The notes under the pieces are model-generated. The model was not told the DNA's origin. It saw nothing but the letters and a program-made list of their open reading frames with translations, and did not search any database. From a virus: a stretch of 42,081 bases of DNA. The translations under genes were made by a program, and so were the position numbers. Each line of letters begins with the position of its first letter. The first letter of the stretch is position 1. The DNA lies in IMG/VR virus record IMGVR_UViG_3300030107_002430, positions 1 through 42,081 of that record; one strand, given 5' to 3'. Shown here piece after piece: positions 1 to 9,400 of the stretch.

Positions 1-125
1 GAATGGTTAGAGGCATAGGAAAACAAATGGGAGTCAGTATTCGTTGGGGAGGCGACTGGGATAGTGACGGCGAAATAAAAGATAACTCTTTTGATGACTT
101 AGTTCATGTAGAGATTAGAGGATGA
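1..125 (+). CDS. M15-family peptidoglycan endopeptidase (endolysin), C-terminal end only
   Basis: Only the last 40 or so residues lie in the window; the gene begins before position 1. The visible tail contains IRWGGDWD followed by a short acidic stretch and DLVHVE. This is the C-terminal signature of phage M15/VanY-type L-alanyl-D-glutamate or D,D-peptidases, in which the His of the LVH motif is a zinc ligand. Family knowledge implies a role in host-wall cleavage at lysis or entry. The ATG at position 3 is probably an internal Met. The stop (123-125) is followed after 3 nt by the phosphoesterase start. Confidence 0.68.
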   Translation, partial: MVRGIGKQMGVSIRWGGDWDSDGEIKDNSFDDLVHVEIRG

Positions 126-128
126 TGA

Positions 129-890
129 ATGACTATAAAAGAAAGAGTGGTTGTCTTTCCAGACATTCACTTCCCAAATCATGATAAGAAGGCATTTGCA
201 TGTGCATTAAATGTACTAGAAGAAGTAAAACCTACAGCATTTTTGCTATTAGGAGATACTATTGATGGTGAATCGGTATCACATTGGCAATGGTCTAAGA
301 AAAAAAGACCACCCCTTGAGTACCAATTACCAGCAATAAAAAAAGAAATTGAAGCGGGGAATAAAGGACTTGATGAGATTGATGAAGTTTTACGTAGAAT
401 ACAATGCAAGAAAAAAATCTTTGCACAGGGAAATCATGAGATCTGGTTTGACAACTTCGTTGAAGAAAACCCGTACTTAAAACAGTATGGCTCAAGAAAG
501 GCATTTAAATTTGATGAAAGAGGATATGAGTGGCATAAATACGGAGAAGTATTTAAAGTACTTGGAAGCAAACTCTACGCATATCACGGGGGTCACTACA
601 TGGGAGTATCTCATGCCAGAACCCATGCCTTACAATTGGGATGCAACGTCATCTATGGGCACACTCACGACTGCCAAAAAGCAACCATCCAGCACATTAC
701 TGGAGCACACATGGCACATTCAATGGGATGCTTAACAGATATGACTAAAAGTTATTTAAAAGGTAGACCTACTAACTGGAGTCATAATGTTGGAGTAGTT
801 GATATAATGTCTAACGGAAATTTTAATCTAGTAGTTTTAACTATAAGTAATGGTTATACTACATATAATGGGAAACTAATTAGTGCCTAA
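129..890 (+). CDS. calcineurin-like metallophosphoesterase
   Basis: A 253-residue protein with the full series of calcineurin-like phosphoesterase metal-binding motifs: PDIHFP (D12, H14), GDTIDG (D43), GNHE (N102, H103), YHGG (H153) and GHTH (177-180). The family folds as a two-metal hydrolase acting on phosphomonoesters or phosphodiesters; the substrate cannot be told from sequence. It has no signal peptide and is likely cytoplasmic. The gene sits between the endolysin and the tail protein, and the next gene starts 8 nt before its stop, so translation is probably coupled. Phages often carry such enzymes among late genes, sometimes for nucleic-acid end processing or attack on a host nucleotide; that choice is open here. 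Confidence 0.9.
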   Translation: MTIKERVVVFPDIHFPNHDKKAFACALNVLEEVKPTAFLLLGDTIDGESVSHWQWSKKKRPPLEYQLPAIKKEIEAGNKGLDEIDEVLRRIQCKKKIFAQGNHEIWFDNFVEENPYLKQYGSRKAFKFDERGYEWHKYGEVFKVLGSKLYAYHGGHYMGVSHARTHALQLGCNVIYGHTHDCQKATIQHITGAHMAHSMGCLTDMTKSYLKGRPTNWSHNVGVVDIMSNGNFNLVVLTISNGYTTYNGKLISA

Positions 891-3800
891 AGAGTTATTT
901 GAAATAAACACATTTGAATCTGGTAATATATATAACCCAGATGATAGAGATATTCCAGATGATGCTGCTGCTTATGGTGAGAATATAGATCCTTATGGAC
1001 AAGCTGGTTCTTTACAAGCAGTACAAGAAGATGCTACTGCTATACTTGCTTCAGTAGATGCAAAAAGAATGGCTATGATAAATGATGAAGGCACTTATCG
1101 CATGGTATATGTAGATAATAGTGATGGAGACATAAAATCAATTGCAGATGTTTATGCGGATAGTCCATCAATAACAGACTTAGAAGTAGGAAGTTTTGGA
1201 GATGCTGGAGAAATAGCTGCTTTACAAACAAATAATAAAGAAGTACATATGGGTCTTGGTAAAACAAGAGATCCTAAGTGGGCTGGTATTATACCACATG
1301 GACAATTTGGTGGAAGTGTTCCTAGCGGTTTACAAATAGAAGATGCTGAGTTAAAAAAACCCAGTCCTTTTCCATTAATGCATAAAGTAATAACAGATTC
1401 TAGTAATACTTATGTTTATGGAATACAAGAAAATGGTAATTATGTATATAAACTAGAAGTTTCAACTGGCAAGTTGATAAAAAGATCTAAACATTTTTTT
1501 ACAGCTACAAGAGCTATGTGTCTATCTTCTGATGGTAATTTATGGGTTGTTGATAATGTAAGCAGTACTCTGCATTTAATAAAAATAGATACAGAGGATA
1601 TGGATATTTTTATTGATGTAGTATTTACTGGTATAGCAGTTACAATGACTGATATAATTGAAAATGGTAATTATATTTGGTTTGCTCATGGAAAATCAGA
1701 TAATACTGGACAAGATTCAAATTGGTTATTTAATAAACTAAAATCTGCTTTTGTTAATGGGGCAGGTAGTCAAGCATTGACAAATAAAACTCCATATAAA
1801 GGAAGTGACCACACAAATGGAACAACAGTAGCAGATGGCACTTGGAGGTGGGAAGGTGAATCAGCTGCAGCAAATGATGACCAAATAGCTGTTACATATG
1901 TTGTTCCTAATATATGTTTATTTAATGGGATTGGGTCTACTGAATGGGTTGGAATTGTTTCTAGAATAGCTGTTGTAAATGATCAATGGAGTTCTACTCC
2001 AAATGAGGGGAAACCTGAATTTTATGCAAGTAGTGGCACTACTCCAGCAGTAGGTTCTTATGCTGCTGTAAGTGGTCATATTACAAATGTAGATAAAGGG
2101 TGGATACTTCTTATTATAAAAGATAATTATACAGCAGGAGCAGTTTTAGATGGAACATCAGCAAAAGTACACGCATTTAATTCAGATATTGATACGTCTT
2201 TATCATTAGGGGCGTTTGCTCATTCTGTAAATCAAAATACAGAAACAAGTTATTTAACAGTTGCTTTTCAGCATTCAACTGCAGCTTATACAAAATTTTG
2301 GGTTCATACTAAAGTAGGTGTTAGTGGTAACGGAGCACTTTTAAATTCCGAACAATCTTCTTATAGTCAAGCTAATTTACATATAGATAATGCTCAAATT
2401 TCAGCAGATGGTTCAGAGTGGAATATTTTTAGTAAAGAAGATGTAGAACAATGGGCTAAAAAATCTGGAACATCTAATGCTACGGCATTTAAACAATCAC
2501 AAGTTAATTTTACTAATTTTGCTACTAATTCAACTGCAAGTGCAATAAGTGCAAATCATTTTCCTCAATTTTATGCTACTAGTTTTGTTTATGATGGTTA
2601 TCAAGAAACTCCATTATCTCCTTGGGAAAAGTATGATCCAAGTAATACAAATCAAATTACTTTTACTTTAAGGATATATGCTTCTGGACTAAGTAAAAGG
2701 ATTACGCACATTAACATTTACAGGTCTAATGGCTTATCAGCCTCACAAACAGTACCTACTGGTTTTTTTAGATTAGTAGATAGTGTTTCAGTTAAATATG
2801 GATGGTCTGAGACAGCTCAAGCACATACCTCTCCAGACTGGGGTAAATATTATGAAAAAGATTTTATTGATAATAGAGACGATGGTTCTTCTTATGAATC
2901 ACGTGTAGGTATATCTGAAGCTATTGATAATACATTACCTAAATATGGATTAAGTACTAAAGTAAATAATTATTTATATATAGGAGATTGTTCTCATATA
3001 GGTATAGATAATGCTACTAACTATTTATTTAAGTCTAGACCATTTAACTTTGACCAGTTTAACTGGGCTAGGGATTTTTTATTACTACCAAGTAAACCAG
3101 TAGCATTAGAATCTTTTAATGGTAGGCTGTATGCTTTTTCAGAAAATAGTATATATGTAATAAATCCTGATGGTATGTATATAGAAGATACTTTAGAAGG
3201 TATAGGATGTAGAAATCAAAATTCTGTAGTTGTGTCTGATATTGGTATGTGCTGGATGGATAATAATAGTATTTATTATTATGATGGGCAATCAATAAAT
3301 GATATTGCTCAACCAATAAAATATGCAGAACAAACTGATAACTCAGAAGCTTTATATAGTTCTATGGAATACTTAACTGCTTTAAGCTCTAGTCATTATT
3401 ATGGAGATATTGTTGCTGCATATGATGGATATAGAAAATCTTTTTATTTTTTCTATACTCGAAAAGCTAGTAGTCAATATTTTCCACATACTTTAGTATA
3501 TACTGTTCCAAAAAATAGATGGGATGTGTGGACTAGAGCAAATGGATTAAGTTCGGGCTATGGGACTTTTGAAGTTTATGGTTCTACTATAGGTAAAAAC
3601 AATGAAGTTTTGATTTCAGATACAGAACATGGATTAATACAGCCATTTGATCCTAAAAACTCTACAAGAAAAACTAGTTTTGAATGGTATAGTAAAAAAT
3701 TTACAATGGGAGATTCTACTGTAGATAAAAAGTTTTTTAAAGTAGAAGCTCTTTCTGAAGACTCTACTCCTACTATTACAGTAAATACAGCAGAAAATAG

Positions 3801-3939
3801 TGGTACTTATGCAGCTTTAAATACTCCTACAAAGTCTAGGCATATTCAAGTAAAGATATTTGTAAGCGATTCAACTTCAATTGTCGATGCAATAAGAATT
3901 GTTTATAGAAAGCTTAGAAGAACAAAGGCTATGTCATGA
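883..3939 (+). CDS. large tail structural protein, nozzle/stabilisation-like (P22 gp10 or T7 gp12 type)
   Basis: A 1018-residue protein starting at a GTG that overlaps the phosphoesterase. It is rich in Gly, Ser, Thr and aromatic residues, lacks membrane segments, and consists of repeated short beta-rich blades. The part around residues 735-810 (PVALESFNGRLYAF, then SVVVSDIGMCWMDNNSIYYY) has the look of beta-propeller blades found in podovirus nozzle or DNA-stabilisation proteins that close the tail channel. Position next to ejection proteins and absence of a tape measure support a nozzle. The region of about residues 310-480 looks like an inserted beta domain. A tail-fibre or neck role is the alternative. 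The 83-residue gene follows with a 4-nt overlap (ATGA). Confidence 0.6.
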   Translation: MPKELFEINTFESGNIYNPDDRDIPDDAAAYGENIDPYGQAGSLQAVQEDATAILASVDAKRMAMINDEGTYRMVYVDNSDGDIKSIADVYADSPSITDLEVGSFGDAGEIAALQTNNKEVHMGLGKTRDPKWAGIIPHGQFGGSVPSGLQIEDAELKKPSPFPLMHKVITDSSNTYVYGIQENGNYVYKLEVSTGKLIKRSKHFFTATRAMCLSSDGNLWVVDNVSSTLHLIKIDTEDMDIFIDVVFTGIAVTMTDIIENGNYIWFAHGKSDNTGQDSNWLFNKLKSAFVNGAGSQALTNKTPYKGSDHTNGTTVADGTWRWEGESAAANDDQIAVTYVVPNICLFNGIGSTEWVGIVSRIAVVNDQWSSTPNEGKPEFYASSGTTPAVGSYAAVSGHITNVDKGWILLIIKDNYTAGAVLDGTSAKVHAFNSDIDTSLSLGAFAHSVNQNTETSYLTVAFQHSTAAYTKFWVHTKVGVSGNGALLNSEQSSYSQANLHIDNAQISADGSEWNIFSKEDVEQWAKKSGTSNATAFKQSQVNFTNFATNSTASAISANHFPQFYATSFVYDGYQETPLSPWEKYDPSNTNQITFTLRIYASGLSKRITHINIYRSNGLSASQTVPTGFFRLVDSVSVKYGWSETAQAHTSPDWGKYYEKDFIDNRDDGSSYESRVGISEAIDNTLPKYGLSTKVNNYLYIGDCSHIGIDNATNYLFKSRPFNFDQFNWARDFLLLPSKPVALESFNGRLYAFSENSIYVINPDGMYIEDTLEGIGCRNQNSVVVSDIGMCWMDNNSIYYYDGQSINDIAQPIKYAEQTDNSEALYSSMEYLTALSSSHYYGDIVAAYDGYRKSFYFFYTRKASSQYFPHTLVYTVPKNRWDVWTRANGLSSGYGTFEVYGSTIGKNNEVLISDTEHGLIQPFDPKNSTRKTSFEWYSKKFTMGDSTVDKKFFKVEALSEDSTPTITVNTAENSGTYAALNTPTKSRHIQVKIFVSDSTSIVDAIRIVYRKLRRTKAMS

Positions 3940-4187
3940 TAAGTAAGAAGCGTTCTCAAAAAGTAAGCGATAGTAATCTACAAAGAGTAGTAGATAAAAT
4001 ATATGACGATTTAAATGAATTGATAGATGCAGTTAATAGTAGAGATACTATAACTTCTAAAGAAGAATTTTCAGGTAAAGAAGGTGACATCAGAGTAGTT
4101 AAATCTAATGATGGTACATCTTATGAAATACAAGGTCGAACTAGCGAAGGCTGGGCTAAGACCTCATTAACATTAAACACGGAGTAA
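3936..4187 (+). CDS. small virion-associated protein, unknown
   Basis: 83 residues, overlapping the nozzle-like gene by 4 nt. The N-terminal half (about 10-40) is a predicted helix with heptad-like leucines (LQRVVDKIYDDLNELIDAV), suggesting oligomerisation. The C-terminal half is a compact beta motif (EGDIRVVKSNDGTSYEIQGR then GWAKTSL) that resembles short beta-hairpin modules in phage structural proteins. A helix followed by a small beta cap fits a trimeric spike or fibre-tip protein, but this is inference. Function not recognised. Confidence 0.6.
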   Translation: MISKKRSQKVSDSNLQRVVDKIYDDLNELIDAVNSRDTITSKEEFSGKEGDIRVVKSNDGTSYEIQGRTSEGWAKTSLTLNTE

Positions 4188-4190
4188 CTT

Positions 4191-5165
4191 ATGCCAGATG
4201 GTTATAATATAAATATGACAAATAATCCTTTGTGGAATATACAGTCAGGAAATACGGATGTGGGAACTAATACTGTTACTATACAAAATCAACCCCCCGT
4301 TAGTACACCTTCTACAAATACAGTTATTCCTCCATCATATTCTAATTTTGGATTAAACAGTAATCCTAATTTTCAGTTAAATCCTAATTATAATACAGCA
4401 ATAACAAATAATCCTACTGCTGTGCAACCAAATTTAGCACAACAAACAGGAGCACCAACAACAGGGAGTGGTTTTAATATGAGTAGTTTTTTAACAGCAG
4501 CAAGCCCTTGGCTAGGAATGGCATCAGCTGGAATGGGCTTGTTAACAGGGGCTATGAATAAGCCTAAAAATATAAATCAGGATTTTAGTTTTGATTTATC
4601 AAAGAGTGATTATCAAACCAATCCACTTTTAACTCAAAGTATAAAGAATAGCTTTGGACTAGGAAAAGATTTTAGAAATACTTATCAAGATATGATAAAT
4701 CCAAGTGGTTCTTATAATCAAAGAATGTTTCAGAATCTTAGACAGAGTGTAGGAGATATGAGACAGCAGACTATTGGCAATATGAATGCAGCAATGGCAG
4801 CTAGAGGTGTTATGGGAATGGGTAATGTATATGATGCTGTAACTAATAGACAAGCAGGAGATCAATATGCTCAGGGTATGCAAGGTATTATGAATACTTC
4901 TCTTGGTATGGCTGGTCAGTTTGGTCAAATGGCTACAGGAGCTTATGGTCAAGGTGGGCAATTTGCTAGTGGAATAGACCAAAGAGCTTTAGCTAATCAG
5001 CAATTTAATACACAAAATCAGAATACTTATAATCAGTATTTAAAACAATCACAATACAATCAACAAGTTCAGAATCAAAATGCACAGTCATCTTGGAGAA
5101 ACAATATGAGTAATAACTTGTTTAATTTAGGTGGGTCATTCTTAGGAATGAACAAAACAACTTAG
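4191..5165 (+). CDS. putative internal virion/ejection protein, Asn/Gln-rich
   Basis: 324 residues preceded by GGAG 8 nt from the ATG. Residues 1-90 are Asn/Pro/Thr-rich and probably disordered. Residues 100-123 form a hydrophobic, Ala/Gly/Met-rich segment (FLTAASPWLGMASAGMGLL). The remainder is rich in Gln, Asn, Met and Gly with helical repeats (QYAQGMQGIMNTSLGMAGQF). This composition and its place upstream of a giant protein match DNA-ejection proteins of podoviruses (T7 gp14 or P22 gp7/gp20 analogues), which form a channel across the envelope. Homology was not tested; assignment rests on composition and synteny. Confidence 0.55.
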   Translation: MPDGYNINMTNNPLWNIQSGNTDVGTNTVTIQNQPPVSTPSTNTVIPPSYSNFGLNSNPNFQLNPNYNTAITNNPTAVQPNLAQQTGAPTTGSGFNMSSFLTAASPWLGMASAGMGLLTGAMNKPKNINQDFSFDLSKSDYQTNPLLTQSIKNSFGLGKDFRNTYQDMINPSGSYNQRMFQNLRQSVGDMRQQTIGNMNAAMAARGVMGMGNVYDAVTNRQAGDQYAQGMQGIMNTSLGMAGQFGQMATGAYGQGGQFASGIDQRALANQQFNTQNQNTYNQYLKQSQYNQQVQNQNAQSSWRNNMSNNLFNLGGSFLGMNKTT

Positions 5166-5174
5166 GAGAATAAT

Positions 5175-5708
5175 ATGATAGTACCACAAATGCAACAACG
5201 CTGGACAGGTTATAGCTCTGAAGGAAGTAGAAGTTTATTAGATGGAGTTCTTGGAGCAAGACAAGCTAGTGTTAATGAAAGACAAGCTGGTGTATCTGAA
5301 GCAAATCAACAATTAAAAGAAGGTATGTTTGCCGATCAAATCGCACTAAGAAAAGCTAAAGCAAAATTAAAAAAAGGTCAATCTGTTCAAAAAATTAATA
5401 AACTTATTTCAGATGAAGGAGAGGTGGATAGAGATAGATGGAAAAAGAAATGGGTAAAAAATAAAACTGGATTTTTACATCATCCTTGGCGATATATATG
5501 GGATAGAGAAGGTCTTATAGCAGAGCATCAAGATGAATTTGATTCATTAGTACCTAGACAAAAATTTGCACCTGATATAAGTCAAATTATTGGTCAAGAT
5601 GAGAACGTATCTATAGATCCAAGTCAAGTTGGTCAATATATAGATACTGAGTCAATGGATGCTCAAAGTTTATTAGATTTAATAATGTTAAACCAGTTAG
5701 GAGAATAA
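5175..5708 (+). CDS. putative small ejection-cluster protein, unknown
   Basis: 177 residues with the ribosome site TTAGGAGAATA just before the ATG. The first half is helical and charged (RQASVNERQAGVSEANQQLK, then a Lys-rich stretch near residues 55-75). The middle has an aromatic patch (FLHHPWRYIWDREG, about residues 99-112), and the C-terminus is acidic. No known family recognised. Being sandwiched between two likely ejection proteins with tight spacing suggests it is a virion component or a chaperone for them. Confidence 0.5.
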   Translation: MIVPQMQQRWTGYSSEGSRSLLDGVLGARQASVNERQAGVSEANQQLKEGMFADQIALRKAKAKLKKGQSVQKINKLISDEGEVDRDRWKKKWVKNKTGFLHHPWRYIWDREGLIAEHQDEFDSLVPRQKFAPDISQIIGQDENVSIDPSQVGQYIDTESMDAQSLLDLIMLNQLGE

Positions 5709-5709
5709 A

Positions 5710-6492
5710 ATGAACCCAAGTGTAATGAGAAAATTAATACAGGATTATAATAAAGACCCTGACAAATATTCAAATAAAGAAGCTGAAGCAATTGCTTTAA
5801 TGGCACGTGGTTTAGGAGAAAACTTTAAAAGAGAATCTAAGCCTATTCGTAAAGCTTTATATCAGGCAGGTGAAATGGCTACATTTGGTTTGTTGCCAAA
5901 TACTTGGGAACCACATTCTAGAGGCGAAAGTGTTTATGGACAAACAGCTATAGACAAAATGGCTAGTGGTGTTGGTATGGCAGGTGGACTTGCTGGTGGA
6001 TTAATAGGTGGGGCTAAATTAGTAAAGGGTGCTTCTGGTATGTTAAAAGGCGGTGGTAAAGATGCTATTAGAAAAATAAGGCAACGAATGAGTCAAGCTG
6101 GTGTAAATATTAAAGGTAAGGTTGGTGATGTAGCTGGAGCAGTTGGCTCTAGTGCTGTTGGTAGAATAGGAAGTAATCTTGGTAGAGCTGGTAAAGCTTT
6201 TGGACAAGCTGGTATAAACACAGCTAGATTACAAGGTATGAGAGCAGCAGATGCATTAGCTAGAAGATTAGGAGTTCCTTATGAAACTGCAGTTAGAATA
6301 CTTCAGTACGGTGGTGGTGGAGCTGCAGCAGTAGGAGTAGGTTCACAATTACCTATATTTGAAGAAGATACTCCAAATAATCCATTCTCTAGTTACTACA
6401 ATTATCCAAAACTATATGGTAATGCTCCAGCAGAAGAAAGATATTTTAGTGACCCTAGAAGGGATAAAAAAATTCCTGGGGCAATGTACTAA
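5710..6492 (+). CDS. putative ejection protein sharing an N-terminal domain with the giant protein
   Basis: 260 residues, ATG 1 nt after the previous stop with TTAGGAGAATAA as ribosome site. Residues 9-80 are clearly related to residues 13-90 of the giant protein next door: LI-x2-Y, PD-x-[YF]S, FKR-x-ES or FKRES, R-x(n)-QA, TF-x-L-[IL]P, then GE and Q. After this come a Gly/Ala-rich hydrophobic stretch (about 86-115, GMAGGLAGGLIGGAKLVKG), a basic helical middle, and another Gly/Ala patch near 205-215. This is the make-up of a membrane-active protein ejected from the capsid. The shared N-terminus is probably a common targeting or docking module (inference). Confidence 0.58.
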   Translation: MNPSVMRKLIQDYNKDPDKYSNKEAEAIALMARGLGENFKRESKPIRKALYQAGEMATFGLLPNTWEPHSRGESVYGQTAIDKMASGVGMAGGLAGGLIGGAKLVKGASGMLKGGGKDAIRKIRQRMSQAGVNIKGKVGDVAGAVGSSAVGRIGSNLGRAGKAFGQAGINTARLQGMRAADALARRLGVPYETAVRILQYGGGGAAAVGVGSQLPIFEEDTPNNPFSSYYNYPKLYGNAPAEERYFSDPRRDKKIPGAMY

Positions 6493-6498
6493 TAAATT

Positions 6499-9400
6499 TT
6501 GGCTAACTATTACGAAGGCTTTAAAGTACAAAGCCTAATCAACACATACAGGTCTAATCCTGATATGTTCTCTGACGACCAGTTAGATGAACTAGAGCAA
6601 CTTGCAGAGCAAAATGAAATAGGCTTTAAAAGACTAGAAAGTAATTTTAGTCTTAGACGTGGCTTTCAACAAGCACAAGCTGGGTTTATTGAAGGCTTAA
6701 CAACCTTTGATCTTATTCCTAAAGAACCTCGTAATACAGGTGAAGCCATTTTTAGACAATTGGGACATCTTGCTGGATTTGCTCCAGCTATTATGAAAGC
6801 CCCATTGTCTGTATTTAAAAAGCCATTTGGTAGAACAGGTCTTTATAAAGCAATAGAATCTGGTATAGATACCTTAGATGCTATGGCAATTCCAATGGTT
6901 GCATCTAGAGGTACTAAAAAGTTAATGGATGTAACACTTAATAAATCTAAGCTAGAAACATTAGATTTTTTACGTAAAGGTGCAAAGACAAGAGCTATTA
7001 CTGAAGAAGCACTAGGACTTGGTGTTGCTAGTGCTGTTAGTTCTGTATGGAAAGGTAAAGATATAATGGCTGATGCATTTGTTGGTGGTGCAATAGCAGG
7101 TGGTGCATTTGGTGCTATAGGTAACTTTGTATCAGTAGGAAACCTATACAAAGGTACACCCGCTCAAATAGATACTGCTAATAAAAGACTTAGAGCTGGT
7201 GTCGCCTCAATGTTTATGGGATTACCATCTACATTGCGTGGTGACCCTACAGAAATGCAGATATATGAATATTTATTAGGTGGTTTCTTTGGATATAATA
7301 CTAGACCTGCACATGAAGCTGCTGCTGGTAAGTGGCTGCTAGGAGAAAAGCAAGGAGAGGGAAGATTCTCTAGAGATATACGAGATATAGTAGACCCAGA
7401 ACTTGCTAGAGACTTTAAATATTTAAGTAAAAAGACTAGAAAATATATAATAGAAGAACACCCTATGCCTTCTTTTAAGAACTCAGAGGATTTAAAAGGT
7501 TCTACTGGTTCAGCATTAGGTTATTTAGAACATCACTTTCCTAATTTTAAATGGAGAGGTTTAGCTAATAGGTATTTAAATAAAACTGAAAAAAGTTTTG
7601 AAGAGAAGGATATACATTCTTATTACAGAATGAAAGCTAGAGATGCTATTGATACTAAATTAATACAAAGAATACAAGATGCTATAAGTAATTCAGAAGC
7701 GTTATACAATAGTCAGCAATCTGACTTTACAGATGATGTTGTATTAAAGAGGAATCGTGTTAATCAATTATCTGAACGTATGTATAACGATATAGAAAAA
7801 GATATTTTTACAAATATAAAGTCTTTTACTGATGCTGTGGAAGGGGCACGTAGTGCAAGTTTAGGTAAAAAGGGTCAAGATCCACAAGTAGAAGTTTTTA
7901 TAGAAAGAATGAAAAACATTCTTGGTGATAAAGTATTTAAAAAACACGAAAGAAAACTAAGACAACATTGGCATAGTGATGTCGAGCCTTTACAGAAAGT
8001 ACATTATATTAAACTATCTAAGCGTAATGGTAAGACATATGCTACTGTAGAAACAGCAGATAATCAACAAGTAGGTGCTGTATCTATAGGGGAAAGATAC
8101 CATAAGCTACCATTAAAATATATTGGTTATGGTAAGGGATTTAGATTTCTTACTCATGGAATTGATGAAAATGGTAAGCCATTTAAGATATTAAAAAATA
8201 GAATTGATGGTTCTAATGTAAAATTTGAACTAAGTCCAGCCAGATTAAAGCTAGTACAGAACGCATTAAATGAATCTGGTAAGTACATATATAGTGGTGT
8301 TAAAGATAAAGACTTCTTAATGACTGCTAACTATGCAGATAGCTTAGGCAATATACAGCTTACAAAAGAAATGATATTTGAAGCTTTATCACAGGGAGAC
8401 CCTGTAAGATACAAAGCAATACGTAAGTCTTATGAGCATTCAGAGAGAGTTGAGAAAAGTGTTTTTGGTGAGAATAGTAACCATGAGCGTAAGTGGATTT
8501 CTAACGTAATGCATCATGCTGCTAATAATAAATTAGTAGACCCTAATGCACCTAACTTAAATCAATTACACAGATTACTAGGTAAGGGATATGGTAAAAG
8601 CGTTGCTGATTTTAATAAGCGTATGCAGTTACTTTCTAATAGAATGACTCCATTGTCACCTTTAAGTTTTAAGAAAACAAATCCTGATGGATTAATGCGT
8701 GTAGTAATTATAAAAGATATAAATACCACAGCACCAAAACATCAAGAAAAAGAATCTAGTGATACAGATGGTGGTATTATAATAAGAAAAGCTTTTTATG
8801 ATGCGGGGGCACATGCAATAGGACTTGATCCTAAATCTGGTCATTACAAGCCAGTATTAGTTGGTGCTACTAATCTTGGAACATTGGCTACTAAATCAAA
8901 TGGACAGCGTGCTAATGAGGTTTGGGATAAGTTTATGGAAGCCAATAATGTAGACTTTCTTGTTTTTGATAGTTCTGCAAAGCTAAGAGGTGAACATCAA
9001 ACAAGTGATATAGGGTATAAAAAAGGTTGGTATGAGACTACAGAGGGTACTAAAAAACCTCAAATAGAATTATTTAAAAAAACCCCATTAAAGATATATG
9101 AATTTCCTATAAATAATTTACAATTAAGTACAGGTACGTTTGAAAATGTAGTAAAAGCTATTAAAGGTGAGGAAATACCTATACAGTTATATGGTCAATC
9201 AAATGAAATACAAGCTCCTGAATTTGCAAAAGAATATTTTAAAGAAGTAATAGAACCATCATTAGCTGGTTCAGCTAGAGGTAGAAAGCTTGTTAGGGAT
9301 TTTGAAAAAAAAGAGGGAAAAGATGTAGATGGGTTTATAAAGTTAATGAATGAGCATGACCTCGGGGTAATGGAAATACCTTTTGAGTTTGTTCGTGATT

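Noticed and set aside
4659-4982. Minus-strand 107-residue frame
   Set aside because: His/Ser/Thr/Ile-rich shadow of the Gln/Asn-rich ejection gene on the other strand.
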